Below are positions 1-12,218 of a DNA stretch of 57,534 nt, one piece after another. The translations under genes and the position numbers were made by a program. Source of the DNA: Hyphochytrium catenoides. Its lineage: Eukaryota > Sar > Hyphochytriomycetes > Hyphochytriales > Hyphochytriaceae. Under the pieces are notes generated by a model, which was not told the DNA's origin, did not search any database, and saw only the letters and a list, made by a program, of their open reading frames with translations. Numbering within the stretch: the stretch's first letter is position 1; every line of letters starts with the position of its first letter. The stretch covers positions 1 to 57,534 of the forward strand of contig FLMG01000277.1 of the NCBI GenBank assembly GCA_900088475.1. The letters run 5' to 3'.

Positions 1-3000
1 CCTTTTGTCTACAGCGCCTTGTTCTACGCCTTCTCCTATGCCTTCTTCGCTTGAGGTGGATGCAGGAGTGGCAGGGTCTGATGAGAGCGCACAACCAAGC
101 AGTTTCAGGTTGTTACGCTTGCCCTTGCATCTCTCTACGCATACTGTTCCCTTCTCCAAGTCCGCCGCTGATGTTTGCGGTGAACTGATCTCACTAGGGA
201 CCTAAGTAGGCGAAGGAGGAGTGCCTTCTTGGAGCCAAATATCGCCGCGGTCTCAGAAGAAGCTAATAATCTGCACAGCTGTACAATGACCTCTCTACTG
301 GGCATCGACTGTCTAATGCTACTACAGTAATAGAAAATGACCCTCAAAGTCTCTGTCGATAGGTCTGTCAATGGCACTGGCTGCTTGTGATGACGAGTGC
401 AGGGAGCAACCGCAGGTGAGTGAAGCAAAGATTCAAGACCATTGTGAGGAGAGGATAGAGGACGGGCAAGCACGCAGACGGAGGTTTTGGAGCGAAGAGG
501 ACAGAAAAATGGACATAGAGTCAGAAGGAGATGGAAAGACGAGGACAGAGGACGGAGAGAAGAGAAAGAGACATGGAGGAGAGACAGAGAAAGATAGAGA
601 ATTAAAATAGGCCAGGGAGAGACAGAGTGGACCAGAGAGCGAGAGCGAGTCCAAAAGAGCCTCCATTTTGCAGTGGCATCACTCTATCCTTCTGCCAAAC
701 GGTGTGCGCGACCCATGAGCTGAAGACCGTCATTCACTGCTACCATAGAGGTTATCATGACACACGACGCTTTCGACTCGTTGTCTAGTGCCTCCACTCA
801 GAATTTTTTCCTCCCTCTCAGCCACCGTCTTTTCTTACTACTCTGTCTGCCCATTGCCAATCCTCTGTCTTTCCTACATATGTCCTACCCGTCATCAAGC
901 GCTGCAGGATTAATTCCTGCCGAGGACAGCGCTGCATGAAAAATAATATCACCTGTCTCAGGAAGTTATCCCTTCTAGGAAAGCGTAACCATTTCCTTTA
1001 TGTATTACTACGTCTCTCTGGTGCGGCGGGTGATGAGCTGTATAGCCTAAGATATTTCTAATAAACAAAATTTACCCTTATTATTGTGGAGGTTTGGGAA
1101 GGTTTTTCTCTCCAGTGAAGTATTATTTTCTTGTAAGAAAGGCCCGAGCATTAACAATCGCCTTCTTAGTCTGTTTGAACTGCAAGAGTGTATTTGGGAC
1201 AGTGGGTAGCACCTAGCAGAACAGCACCTAAGAGAGAAACGTACAGTAGCCCTATAGAGTAGAACTATGACTGCTCCGTGCTTTGATGATCCTGGATGGC
1301 CCGAGAGGATCCAACAGAAACCCAAACATCTCTGATGCAGCCTTTCAAAGTGAGTCACTCTCTTCACTACTGATCAGCTATAAATATAGCGAGGATGAGA
1401 TGTCGCTATCAGCCCTACTTGAACGTCTGCATGCAATAGCGAACACTGGAGAGTAACGGAAAGGAAGAGAGTAGCTGGGCGATCCACCACAGAAGTATTA
1501 CGGACAGATTTTGACAGGAAAGGACAGGCACTGGACAGTTCATCAAGCACTAACATGCTGCGAACTTATTTTGTATGTACTGACCGGATGAGGTCGTTGA
1601 TTTCAAAGCTTAGCCTTGCTTCATGGTAATTGCTGACATCAAAGTTCCCTGCTTCTCATTGGGCGGTATGGGTATGGCGTGGCCATGCAGGAGTTGAGCA
1701 GCTACCGATAGCGACATAAGAGTGCCAATAATAAAAAGGGACTGAGATAATGGGCCTTGACGGTCACAGGGATTGTACTTGTAAACGGCGCTTGGTGATA
1801 GCAGTAGCGGTGGTGGTGTTGCCACTTTCCGACAGTAGGGAGAATCTGAGTGCTCGATATCCCCATTCTGAACCTTTTTATTCTTCGCCTCACAGCCCCG
1901 CCACAAACAATGCAGCAACGGAGAAATGACGATTTCTATTATGCCATTATGTGGACCCCAGAAAGGACAAGACGAGGGCTGAGGAAGGAGATGAAAAAGG
2001 CAAACTTGAAGAAAGCCTGGAGAGAGCGCGGCTAACATCGTCCCCATGCTCAGTAGTTCCAAGCATGGCTAGTGCCCTATCAAGGAGACAGCTCCGCGGT
2101 CATTGTCATACACAAGCGCAGCCAATGCAATGGCCATTCTGGCCTTTGTCAGCCGGTGTGGAGGCTCCATGGACTTTAGCCAGACCAGATCAGGGTCAGC
2201 AGAGGCAGCAGCGGGTGAGACGGTATTCGTGGCATAGGTCCATGAGAGAAGATGAACAGACGGCAGCTCCATCAGTGGGTGAAGAAGAGAATAATGACGT
2301 GCGCACTCCTAAAAAGGGAGACCTCCGGGGAGACAGTCTGAAAAGGGACGAAGAAAAAAAGGAATAGAAAAGGAAGGGAGAAGAAGAAGATGCTGAGAGG
2401 GAAAGGGTCCGCCAAGAGAGAAACAACCGGCAAAGCACCCCAACATTGGACAAACTGGCCGCGGTCTTTCTGCGGCTAATCGAAACTTGTGATTGTGGAA
2501 GAAAAGGTCACGCCCACAGCGGCCGCGACAGAGTTGGCGGCCCTCAAATCTCAGAACACATCAGGTTTAGAGAGTTCAGCGTTAGGACCAAATGCAGTCT
2601 TAAACTCTTTGAGCTATTCAAACTATTGGCTGCACGATACGAAGGCACGATAGAGAACGAGAGAAGCAGTCAGCACGGTGGATCCCTCTCGCCTGAAGAG
2701 GGTTGTGGTGGGTCGCACAACATCGGGCGGGTGAAAAAGCTCTATCTGAACTGGTGCTATCGAGACTGCCCAGACTACTGGCCTCAGCTTCTCATGTCTG
2801 ACGGGTGTAGAGAAGTCCGATCTGCGAACTCCAATCTCAGCAGAACCTCTGCTGCTTGCTTTCTTCTGCCAATAATATTTTAAAGGGTTCTGTTAGTGTG
2901 GAAGTCTGTCTTTTGCTAGTAAAGTGAGTTTCGGCCCCTTATCATAAACGGCCGTTGTTCTGGCACTCCATAAACTATCTTCGGGTGAGGAGTCTTGACC

Positions 3001-3510
3001 CTATCATTCCCAGGGATGGCAACCAGCGCCACCTTAGTTATTTCTGGGGTATTTACCGTCTGATTCTTTAAACTCCTACCAGAAACCTTACCTTCGGCAA
3101 AAATCCGCTACAAGCTCATCCTAACGTCCAAATTTGCGCACTGAAGCCGTTGCGGGGGCCCATTCACAGTGAATCAGAGATTGGGACGGCTTCTCATGCT
3201 GCCCTCGGCCCTGGGCCATCCAAGAACAATAACAGCCGCTCAGCCTTGTTTCAGTGTTGCTCTTGAGGAATCTGCTTGAGGGAAGGAGGACTGCATGGTT
3301 GACGACGGGGGAATAAAGCCAGAGGAGCAAGGGAGCATAATGAGAGCTAGATGAGAGCTTTGCCAGATCTCAAGCAGCAGACGTCCTAACTCACCTGACG
3401 GCTGTCAGGGGGTCCGGCTCTCCAAGAACGCGGAGGCCTTACTTACTGCCGCGGAAGCGGGATACTCCAGCACTGTTGCAAGCTCTTTCTTTCTTTGCGG
3501 ACCCGAGACC
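1..3510. other. 5' stretch without a recognised gene
   Basis: I could not support a gene here. Open frames are short and their predicted products show no family motif. The longest is a 145-codon plus-strand frame at 2446-2883, Cys- and Arg-rich in parts, with no recognisable domain. A 66-codon plus frame ending near 205 could be the last exon of a gene that starts outside the window, but nothing in it is diagnostic. Purine-rich patches lie at about 460-660 and 2330-2420. The stretch ends at the start codon of the transporter gene. Confidence 0.4.
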
Positions 3511-5156
3511 ATGGCGATCTTAGATTGTCAAACAAAAGCAACAAGGATCAAGTCCATTGGTTTAGTTGTGCTGACCATCCAGAACAGCGCTTCTGCACTT
3601 GTCCTCAGACTATCAAAGTAGGTAGTCCACGGTTCCTGCCACAAGCATGTTGTCTCCAACTGCTGTTTTAACAGCTTCGATCTATCTTCTTCTTTGAACC
3701 CTAGAACTCAACCAGCGGAAGGAAACAAGGGTTATTATCTGTCGAGCACCGCTATTGTCACAGGCGAGGCTCTCAAGGCATTGGTTTGCGCCATTGTAGT
3801 ATGGCAGGTAGGTCCTTACTCCGCACTCCATTCAGCCTGCAGTGGATAGAAGAGTTCTACCTTGCAGTGGATAGAAGAGTTCAACGATCGACTAACCCTT
3901 TATGAACTGTTGGCTCTCAACCTTCATCTGCAGCATGAGAAAGAGGCAAGCGGCAGCATTCTCGAAGGCTTGCAAAGAGTGATTCCCATATGTCTGGGAG
4001 ATGCGAGAGAACTCCTTCGCATCTTGGTCCCGTCCTTATTGTACCTCACACAGAACTTTCTGCAATATTACGCAATCTCAAATCTCCCCGCAGCCACCTT
4101 CCAGGTAATGGCGTCAGACCTCATATCCCCTTCTGAATATGGCTGAGTACGAGCTAACTCATTTCCTGCTCTCTCTATGTCTCCAACGCCTGTGCATCTC
4201 TGCGCCGGGAACTTTAAACTTGTACCTCTTTCTTCCTACCATTTCGAACCGATTCCACGTCTTCCTCTTATCGTCTGCTACCTGCTGCCGCTTCTCACTG
4301 ATTACCGGCACTTTAGCTTCTTTGCCAGCTAAAGATCTTGACGACTGCCATATTCTCCATTCTCTTGCTCAATCGGCAAATTAGTCGGCTTCAGTGGCTG
4401 GCTCTCTTCATGCTGATGGCGGGAGTCGCCACCATTCAGATGGATAGCAGCGGTGGCTCAACGAGCTCTCAGGCTGTAGTGCAAGGACAGAATATGGTTG
4501 GCGGGTTGATTGCGGTTCTTTTAATGTGCTGTTGCTCCGGATTTGCGGGGGTTTATACTGAGAAGATCTTGAAGGGCTCGGACACCTCTTTATGGGTTCG
4601 CAATGTACAGATGGGTGTGATTAGCGGCTGCGTAGGCCTCATAGCCATCTACTGCAGCCCCTCAGAGCGCGCAAGCATAGCAGACAACGGCTTTTACTTT
4701 GGCTATAATGCGATTGTCTGGTTCAGTGTATTCCTTCAGGGCCTAGGTGGGCTTCTAACGGCGCTGGTCATGAAGTATGCGGACAATGTCATTAAAAGCT
4801 TCGCCACATCAATCGCCGTGGTGCTGACAGCAATCGTGTCTATCTACCTCTTCGGCATCTACCCTAACCAATGGTTCGTCGTGGGTGCGTCCCTGGTCAA
4901 CTCTTCAGTGCTGCTATTTAGCAACCATCAGCAAGTCTCGGCTTTCCTGGTATCAGCAGGGTGGGGTACTCTGGCAGAACCGACGAAAAATTACAGCGCC
5001 GTGCCAACAAAAGAATCGGAAGCGGAGACCCTGCACATGCTTGCGGATGAGAATGGTGATCAAAGCAACGATAACATCGGTATAGCAGTACGAAAGGCAT
5101 CCATCTCTCACAGTCCCGATATCCACGATCGCAAGACTCGAGAGCACCAAGCGTGA
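3511..5156 (+). CDS. Nucleotide-sugar transporter, SLC35A family (UDP-galactose/UDP-GlcNAc/CMP-sialic acid type)
   Basis: Golgi-type antiporter expected to bring a nucleotide sugar into the secretory lumen in exchange for the nucleoside monophosphate. Four exons: 3511-3617, 3705-3807, 3868-4104 and 4329-5156, giving about 424 residues with all phases closing. Exon 2 encodes YYLSSTAIVTGEALK. The exon 3/4 junction gives FQLKILTTAIFSILLLNR, the family signature before QW. Exon 4 carries GGLIAVLLMCCCSGFAGVYTE and MKYADNVIKSFATSIA, both typical of SLC35A proteins. Many hydrophobic segments suggest about ten membrane helices, followed by a polar cytosolic tail of roughly 80 residues. The start ATG at 3511 leads directly into the first helix. 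Substrate cannot be read from sequence; a galactosyltransferase follows on the other strand, so UDP-galactose is a reasonable guess. The exon 3 acceptor lies in a tandem duplication. Confidence 0.9.
3839..3882 (+). repeat. 25-bp-period tandem duplication of a 3' splice site
   Basis: The 19-mer gcagtggatagaagagttc occurs at 3839 and again at 3864, exactly 25 bases apart. Each copy contains a usable cag acceptor followed by the first codons of exon 3. Only the downstream acceptor (exon from 3868) keeps the transporter reading frame. Use of the upstream copy would add 25 nt and shift the frame. Confidence 0.85.
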
Positions 5157-5664
5157 GGGACAGATGTCGATTCATCCGGGACATCCAGAGCAATAGTAGA
5201 AACACTCTCCTAACCCTTAGAAAAGTGGAGCTAACACTAGCGTGATGGTGGTGGGTGGCAGAAACTTTGTGGCTTCTTCGGCTTTTAGTCTTGCCGCCAC
5301 AAGAAGAAGCGCAGTAGTGTTGACAAACTATAGTCTTATTCAGCCCCGTATATAAAATCTTGGAGGATGCATCATGCACTCTGTTCAAAATTACGTTCGA
5401 CGTACGACTGTCTTTTATCATTAGGCGTTCAGGGGCACTGAACCTCCTAGGAGGGGCCTGACGAGGTTGAGGTTAAGAATTCCAGAAAGCTCAGGATGAG
5501 GCAGACCGTGCTTTCGTCATCAGTTTGGCTGGCGCCAGGAGGGTCATCCTTGGTCGTTGCCCCTTTGTGAAGGATCGTAAGCCAGTTATCTAGAGAAGAC
5601 CCCCGTATCATATATCAGCGGGTCACTAACATAAACTAATATCAATCACGAGGTTGTCCTGTGG
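5157..5664. other. Intergenic region between two convergent genes
   Basis: About 500 bases between the stop codons of the transporter (+) and the galactosyltransferase (-). It presumably holds both 3' ends. No exon, RNA gene or repeat was recognised. Confidence 0.5.
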
Positions 5665-6966
5665 CTAGCGCCGGCTATTACTACTTCCAGCTCCACCTTG
5701 TTGAGCACGGTTGCAGCGGGTGAGACGTGTGTGGATCTTGTTCATGAGCTCAGGGTTCGAGACATAATGGAAGCTGATAGAGGAGTTAGAGAAATAGTCT
5801 TGGCCATTCGTGTGATAAATGCCAAAAGGCTTCGTGTACCGGACATGCCAGTTCACAGGAGTATCTTCATATGACAAGGAATAGTGACCCGCTGGGTTGT
5901 ACCAGTGGAAACGCTCCCTCATATCCTCATCTCTTGAGTCCTCAGGATATATGAGCAATTTACTCAGACACCAGCCAATTAAAAGATCCTCAGGACAGTT
6001 GTCCATCCCGAACGGCCAGTTACCGTTTCCCAGTTTGCACTTTCCCTTCGACTCTATCTCCGAGTGAGAAGGAAATCCTTCCTGAACAAGCTTCTGCAAA
6101 GCAGCTTTGTTCATGACATAGCCCGCACCTCCTGACGTGTAGATATGGCTAGAGCTAGGAAGGGCAAACCGTCTGCCAGTGTACTTGGGTGACGAGGGCA
6201 GTTGGGCGTACCGCTGAGAAAGAAGCAGCTTTCTGAGGTTGTCTACGATGACGTATGCATCGTCGTCCGCCTTATAGATCCAGTCAAACTCCTCTCGGTA
6301 CCTTTCCCAAGCGTAATGGAAGGCCCAAATGACCTTATAATGCAGGTTCTTGTAGGTGTCAGGCACTGATTGCTGGGTCTTGACCGTAGGTAGAGCAGGA
6401 TCGGTTTCATTGCTGATAAAGAGGAGGCGATCGCAATCTGCGCCCCAAGTTTCTTTGATTCTCTTTGCCCGTGCGTGGTTCTCTTTGTTAGTCGTAAAGA
6501 CAAGGCAGAGTATTCTCGGCTTCCTTTTCTCAGCCCCGTTCCAAACGTCAATCACATCTAGGGCCATTGCTGTGTGGTCTCCCCCGTAAACCCTGCACTC
6601 GGGACTGCGGTGGGATCGTGTAGATAGCTGGCCATAGCTTGAACCCATTGAAATGAAAACGACCCATCCTAGAAGGAGCATGCCCACACCAGTTAGAAGT
6701 CCGATTAGACGTTTATGCGAGAGTGATAGTCCTAAGAGCCGAGCAAGGGCTTGCCGTTTCTGCAATGTTATCGCAAAGAAGCTCTTCCTATCGCTAGTAC
6801 CGAGCGGAAGTAGCTGCACTTTCTCAACGTCTTCTTCACCTCTTTCCTTTTGCTTATGATTAGCGGCGGAAGTCCTGTTATTGGTCCTTAGCCCAAGCTC
6901 ATCAGGGACATCTCTCCGCCTACTAGAGGTTGGAGAAAGAGAAGATGGGACTTCCATTGGAGGCAT
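5665..6966 (-). CDS. Core 1 beta-1,3-galactosyltransferase-like glycosyltransferase (GT31)
   Basis: Single-exon gene of 433 residues resembling animal C1GALT1, which adds galactose from UDP-Gal to O-linked GalNAc in the Golgi. It has type II topology: a cytosolic N-terminal part of about 85 residues, one membrane helix at about 87-108, then the lumenal catalytic domain. Family motifs in order: RILCLVFTTNKENHARAKRI (about 151-170), KETWG (171-175), the metal-binding DDD in YKADDDAYV (234-236), GGAGYVMNK and the DNCPEDLLIGWCLS acceptor-site motif. The length is somewhat above the animal enzyme because of the long cytosolic tail. It is convergent with the nucleotide-sugar transporter, 508 bases away. 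The real acceptor in this organism is unknown, and a relative acting on another glycan cannot be excluded. It is intronless in an intron-rich neighbourhood. Confidence 0.88.
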   Translation of the reverse strand: MPPMEVPSSLSPTSSRRRDVPDELGLRTNNRTSAANHKQKERGEEDVEKVQLLPLGTSDRKSFFAITLQKRQALARLLGLSLSHKRLIGLLTGVGMLLLGWVVFISMGSSYGQLSTRSHRSPECRVYGGDHTAMALDVIDVWNGAEKRKPRILCLVFTTNKENHARAKRIKETWGADCDRLLFISNETDPALPTVKTQQSVPDTYKNLHYKVIWAFHYAWERYREEFDWIYKADDDAYVIVDNLRKLLLSQRYAQLPSSPKYTGRRFALPSSSHIYTSGGAGYVMNKAALQKLVQEGFPSHSEIESKGKCKLGNGNWPFGMDNCPEDLLIGWCLSKLLIYPEDSRDEDMRERFHWYNPAGHYSLSYEDTPVNWHVRYTKPFGIYHTNGQDYFSNSSISFHYVSNPELMNKIHTRLTRCNRAQQGGAGSSNSRR

Positions 6967-9900
6967 GGTTCACAGTGAGCCACAGCTCACAGCACCAATA
7001 AAGGAGGGGCGATCTTCTCCCTGATCGCAAGCAAGTGCTGTCAGGATGGTGTTGATAATATTCGCTCAGGCCTTTCTTGGTGGGGAAAGAGCTGACCTTC
7101 TTCCTCGGCTGTCGTCGGCACAAACCTCAACCTCAGACAATGCTGCTTTCTTCTCTAGCTGCTGATTATGAAGAAGGCTCTGATGCACAACATTATAGAA
7201 AGAGGAGAGGAGCTGGGAGCAAGAAGATCAAGAAGAAAAATCGATGAGGATAACCTGGTAACGTAGACAAGATAAAGCGAGTCAATGCTGCTACTTTGTG
7301 GCTTGTCATTTATAAGATGACGGGGCGCAGCATCTTGAGGCACCACATAGTGAGCGGCAGCACGGTGGCCTCATCAAACTATCATCAGCAGCAAGGAACA
7401 AACGACAGAGGTCAAAAGCTGCTGCTAACAAGCAATGACATTAGTTCTATAGTCTTCCTGGTGGTGCAGGACTAGCAAGCAGGAAGCAAGAAAGCAGAGG
7501 CGGCGAGCGGATCAGAGTGATGATGATACGGCACGGGGCAGGACAGAGGACCAGGTCCTCGGGTGAGACACAGCTGAGCATGGTCCATCAGTCCATCAGC
7601 CGTCATGATGCCTTTCCTCCCAAACTTATTATTGAAGATTCACTCTCTCGACCTCTTGGCTCTCGGTCTCTCAGTGTTCACTCATTCGTCGTAAAAAACA
7701 AAGGCATTACCGTTGTCTCTAATATCTCTTTGACTCTCTGTCTCGTTCCCGGTTCCTATCTTATTACTCCCTGCTGGCCCCCCATTTCCCCCCCCCGTCC
7801 TTCCCAATTAGGTTTGCTCATGTCTCTCACTTCTCCACCCAACCCCAACATAATACATTACTCTGGTTGACACCCTTGACGACGCTATTCATCCCATGTG
7901 ATTGTGTGGCAGCTGGCAGCGACCTCCATCACAAGCATATCGCCAGCTAAACAGCGAACGGCGCAACCTCATCATCATCACAAGCACCAGCAGCAGTAGT
8001 AGCACAACCCTTCTTCCTTCTTCTTCTTCTTCATGCTCAACCGGCTGGCATCATCATCATTCAATGTCACGTAATCTGAACGCTCCTCCAGTCTCCTGGC
8101 GCCGCTACTTTGGAGGTTATCGTTCACTGAGTGTACAAGGCAACGAGTGACAGTCTGAAAAATGAAGCCCTTCTATGGTGACGCTACTGCTACTGAAAGA
8201 GGAGGAGCAGCGGCACCTAGAGACATAGTAGTTGAGCGGTGACGGTGGAGACGCAGCAGGGTACGGTGTGACTGCTATGTTATCACCTTGGCATCACTGT
8301 CCTCTCATCAAGAAGAAGAACGTGTCGCTCGGAGCGTTTTCCTTCTTCTTGTTCTCTAAGGCTTGCTATAATATTTTCATAGAGAATCCCTTCTCCCGTC
8401 AGTCCTAGCTTCTGTGTTGGCCCTCTTAGTAGTGGTGTGTGCTATTACCGTTTACTGCTCAGTCATGCTACTGATGCCTCTTTACTCCGATACGGACGAG
8501 ACGAATCAGTAGCACTGAGGGGCTGGACGTGGGAGACCCGTCAATCTTCTTCACTGTCATCCTTCTACAGTCTGTCGTAGTACAGGGCTATTAAAGGATG
8601 ACGAAGAAAGGACTTTCACAATGTTGAAGCGTGATTATCAGCCTGATGGTCGGTGGCGGTAATAAGCTCCAAGCAGAGCAGAGAGGGGCAAAAGGAACAA
8701 GGGACACTCATGTAGCCATCACTTAGGCCTGTGCTGCTTGGCGAATTATTCTTTAGTTGTTCCACAATAAACGGCTGTTGTCAGAATTGGATGGAATCAT
8801 CTATTGAAGAAGAGGCGGAAGAAAAACGAACCACCGCCCAAAAAACTTGCGCTTGCAGTTCTACTAGGGACCTTTCCCTGCTAACCCGGCGCCGTCCAAC
8901 TCTTGGCCTCCAGAGCATGCGGTGTGAACCTCTTGTCAACTAGCATAGCCCAAAGACGTACCAGCTATTGGCGTTACGACCCAGCTATCACGAGGCTTTG
9001 GCGGGTATTATGGTGGTCATCCATAGTCATGACCCTGATAATGCACTGCTAATCAGCTAAATGCTCCTTTCAGGACGGCGAGGCTGGTGCAGGACGGAAC
9101 GACAACAGCCGCTCGACACAGCACTAATGTAAGCGGACTCGCCACTCCACCCCCAGCTCATCAGAACCTTGACAAAGTCATCCGATATTTGTAAAGAGGG
9201 GGAGGGATAGGCACCGCGCTCAAGGTCCACGAACTGAGAGGAATGGGAAAACCTTCCGTGTGCAACTGGGGATTGCCACCGACCAATCTTAGACGTGAGT
9301 ATTACTGGCGATTACTCCCTGCCGATGCACGCTGCCGCGTCCACATGTTGATCTATCCACCGCATCAACAGGCCGGCTCTTCTCATATCTCTACCTTCAA
9401 AAGCTGCTGCTACTAGGGAAGTTGCCAAAGCGGTACTCTACTCTGACAGTCTTACCAGGTTAATGCAGTACTAGAGCCATAAGCCCTGCGGAGAACCAGT
9501 AGCCAAGGAAAATAACTAGAAACTATGCGATATCACCCGGTCTCGTTTGGCAAGCCGCATCGATGGCAACACTTCACTCCCAGGGAATGAGCCCCCAATG
9601 CATAAGCGGTTCACTTTTTTCTATGCACCTTCTTGGCTTGCTAAAACAGCTGGAAAGGTGCTTGCTAGAACAGCTGGAGTCGGAGACGAGGACCCCCGGA
9701 CCCGTCACAGTCACTTTCTCTACTGACGCAGAGAAGGCCCGTCTCGCATCTGGCACTCTCAAATAGGACGAGTATTGCACAAGCATGATCTAGAAGCATA
9801 ACAGCACCAGCTTCCCGAAGTCCTGAGCTTTGCATGCTAGTGAAGGCGCCACAAGGGCTAGAGTGCTTATAGAATAGGGATGGTTAAGGCGCAGGAGGCT

Positions 9901-10036
9901 CGAGAAGACCAGACACCTCAAAAGGAGAGCAGAGAATTCCAGTCTCACCCTCAGTCATCTAACAAAACACCTGCGCCTGCACTTTTTCAAGGAAGAATGG
10001 CTAAATTATCGTTAGTTATAGAAGCTGACTGGCAGC
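6967..10036. other. 3-kb stretch without a recognised gene
   Basis: No open frame here looks like a conserved protein on either strand. The region contains short trinucleotide runs (for example tcatcatcatc near 7970-7985 and cttcttcttcttc near 8015-8030) and otherwise unremarkable sequence. The left end should hold the promoter of the galactosyltransferase. Confidence 0.4.
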
Positions 10037-10364
10037 TCAGTACCAGTGCATCTTGGCCTTCTCCTCACGCTTGACATCAGCATACGCGATGGTCCCAAAG
10101 ATGACTGTGTCGACAGAATGTTAATGCAGGAACAAGCCAAAGGAGGAAATAGAAAGAAATCAAGGTACACTTACTAACGACAGGAATAGAGGCGTGGAGC
10201 CAGTTTTCCTTGATTTTCTTGAAGGTCTTCTTGTGCCATGTGCGGAGCAGGGGAGCTACTGGTCTGGTCTCGAAAGGTGACAGGTGTCTGGTGATTCTGC
10301 CGTGCTGCATCACTGAGTAGGTGTACCATTTGTACATATTCGGAGGAACCCTGACAGGAGCCAT
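10037..10364 (-). CDS. Complex III small subunit, QCR8/UQCRQ type
   Basis: Predicted 85-residue subunit of the mitochondrial ubiquinol-cytochrome c reductase. Two exons: 10175-10364 and 10037-10104. The donor GTAAGT follows the first base of an Ile codon and the acceptor supplies the other two, so the phase closes. The N-terminal exon contains HGRITRHLSPFETRPVAPLL and a basic WHKKTFKKIKENW stretch. The junction gives a single hydrophobic segment (HASIPVVIIFGTIAYAD), and the end is VKREEKAKMHWY. This matches the QCR8 pattern of a LSPFE-like N-terminus, Trp before one membrane helix, a G-T-x-x-Y/A-Y motif, and a charged EK-K tail ending in a Tyr. Length agrees with the family (about 70-95). The short size and low overall conservation are the main reasons for caution. 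Confidence 0.75.
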
Positions 10365-12218
10365 CTTGCTCGATCTGCGTTTATGAGAAACAAAAAGTCA
10401 AAATTGAACGTAGTGAGCACCTGGGTGAAGATAAGTTCTGTCTCTCGGATGTGCCTCCATCTCCCCTCGCCTTTGACCCAGACAACCAAGTACTAGAGAG
10501 CCCCTTAGCTGCAGCAAAGCAGGGCAAAGCTCTTACCTCAGATTATATGAAAGGCTTCACACACACGACAATAGACGTACTGCTCAACGCGGTCAACTGA
10601 AGCTCTGCTTGGAACTGCTAAAGGAGCTCTAACCCCCGATGACACGTGCGAACGCTACTCTTCTTTGTCTCTGTCAAAGTCTCTATTTACAGTACGCCAC
10701 ACCAACGCGCTGACTGACTCCGTAAAACCTACATTCGGAATACTATCTAATCTATCAATGGAGTGTAACTCTACACCTATTACTAGCATTTATTTCCCGG
10801 AGTCTGTGTTGGCTGAGAGGGATTCAGAATCCAATGCGTCTGGATGACCGCATTTTGTTGAGCTCCAGCCGCCTCTGCCGCCCTGAGCTTCTATTATCTT
10901 TTTTAGTGGAAGAGCTCTGTCCCCAATGGCGTGTAGCACGGTCACAGGCCTGGTACTTCAAGGCATTCTGACTATCCTGAGCGGGCAACTAATAGCGCGT
11001 AAGAAGCCCTTGGATCTGGGTGGAAGTCAAGTTTTTTAGAGGGCTTCAAGAGCATTCCGAGACACGGCAAAAGACGACGAACCAGTCAGGCCTGGGGTAT
11101 AAGGTCATTGTTGCAGCTCTATGTGACTCACTACTGGCAAGTGGCTATGGAAGCACGTCATATTGAGCCCTAGCTCCAAACACAAGCATGATGGGACATG
11201 TCTGTCAACCGCGGACGGATGTCAGATCACCCGTCACTCGTCCTTTGTTACCGCAGATCCTTTAGTAAAGGATACCACTCTCTATGGAGATGTGAGCTCC
11301 ATTCGTAGACGTAGGAGAAACATGTCGGTCACTTCCCTTCCCGACCAGCCATCTTCCGTGAGGCCTGCTCTCGGCATCGCAGAATGGTCTTTGGAAGCAG
11401 CTGCCTATGTATTAACTGTTGCGATTATCTAGGGATGCTAACTCGCTCTCAGTCACTTAGTGGAGCCACTGGGTCATCAGACACCAACAGCTGCTCTTGA
11501 AAGGCTTAGCATGACTCAGTATTGGGCTTCCTTATGCGTATTCGCCGCTACAGATTGGGCTAATGATCTACCCGGGTTTACATTGTCGGGAAGAACAGAG
11601 TCATCCTTACCTGGCGGCTAAAGTGCTGGGATAGAGGAGATGCGGACTGCCAGAAAGAGAGAGCGAGAGCGCGTGGATGAGTGAGAAAACACAGAGAGAG
11701 AGGGTGGCCGCTGTAAGAGATAGAGGAAAGAGGGAGAGAGAAAAGGAACTGACGAAAGGATGCACCTTGAGAGATTCAGTACTTTTGAGAAGGGTTGCCC
11801 GAGAGCCAAACAAGTCTCAGCTGCGGGAGAGGAAAGCACTCGGTGGCTACGACAGAGGTGATCGGGTGAAAGCTCTTCTGACTCACAGGACTTAGGGATG
11901 CGTAGTGCTCCCTACTTCTCGCACTTACTACCACGTCTTTCTTCTACCTTTGAATCTTCTAAGCACGCTTAACAAAGTTCTGACAATAGGCGGTTTCTCA
12001 AACGAACAGTCGACTTGCTATTTATAACAGAATAAAGATTTATCAAAGCTACTTTCTTCACTGGCCTATAGACATCGTAACTCAGACTCCACGCACTTCC
12101 TTGTCTTGGTTCCTTTCTTCCTGCTATTTGATCTCTCTTTCCTAGTCCACCTCTTGAGCGCTTGGTCTTCTACGCAGCGCTGACCTACTTTAAATCATCA
12201 CTCAGCTCTTGTTACCAT
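10365..12218. other. Stretch without a recognised gene
   Basis: Between the QCR8-like gene and the 3' end of the transhydrogenase. Open frames are under 90 codons with no family signature. A short purine-rich patch (gagagagagg type) lies at about 11640-11760. Nothing else is supported. Confidence 0.4.

Noticed and set aside
2446-2883. 145-codon open frame as a gene
   Set aside because: No recognisable domain, no supporting splice structure, and composition similar to surrounding non-coding sequence.
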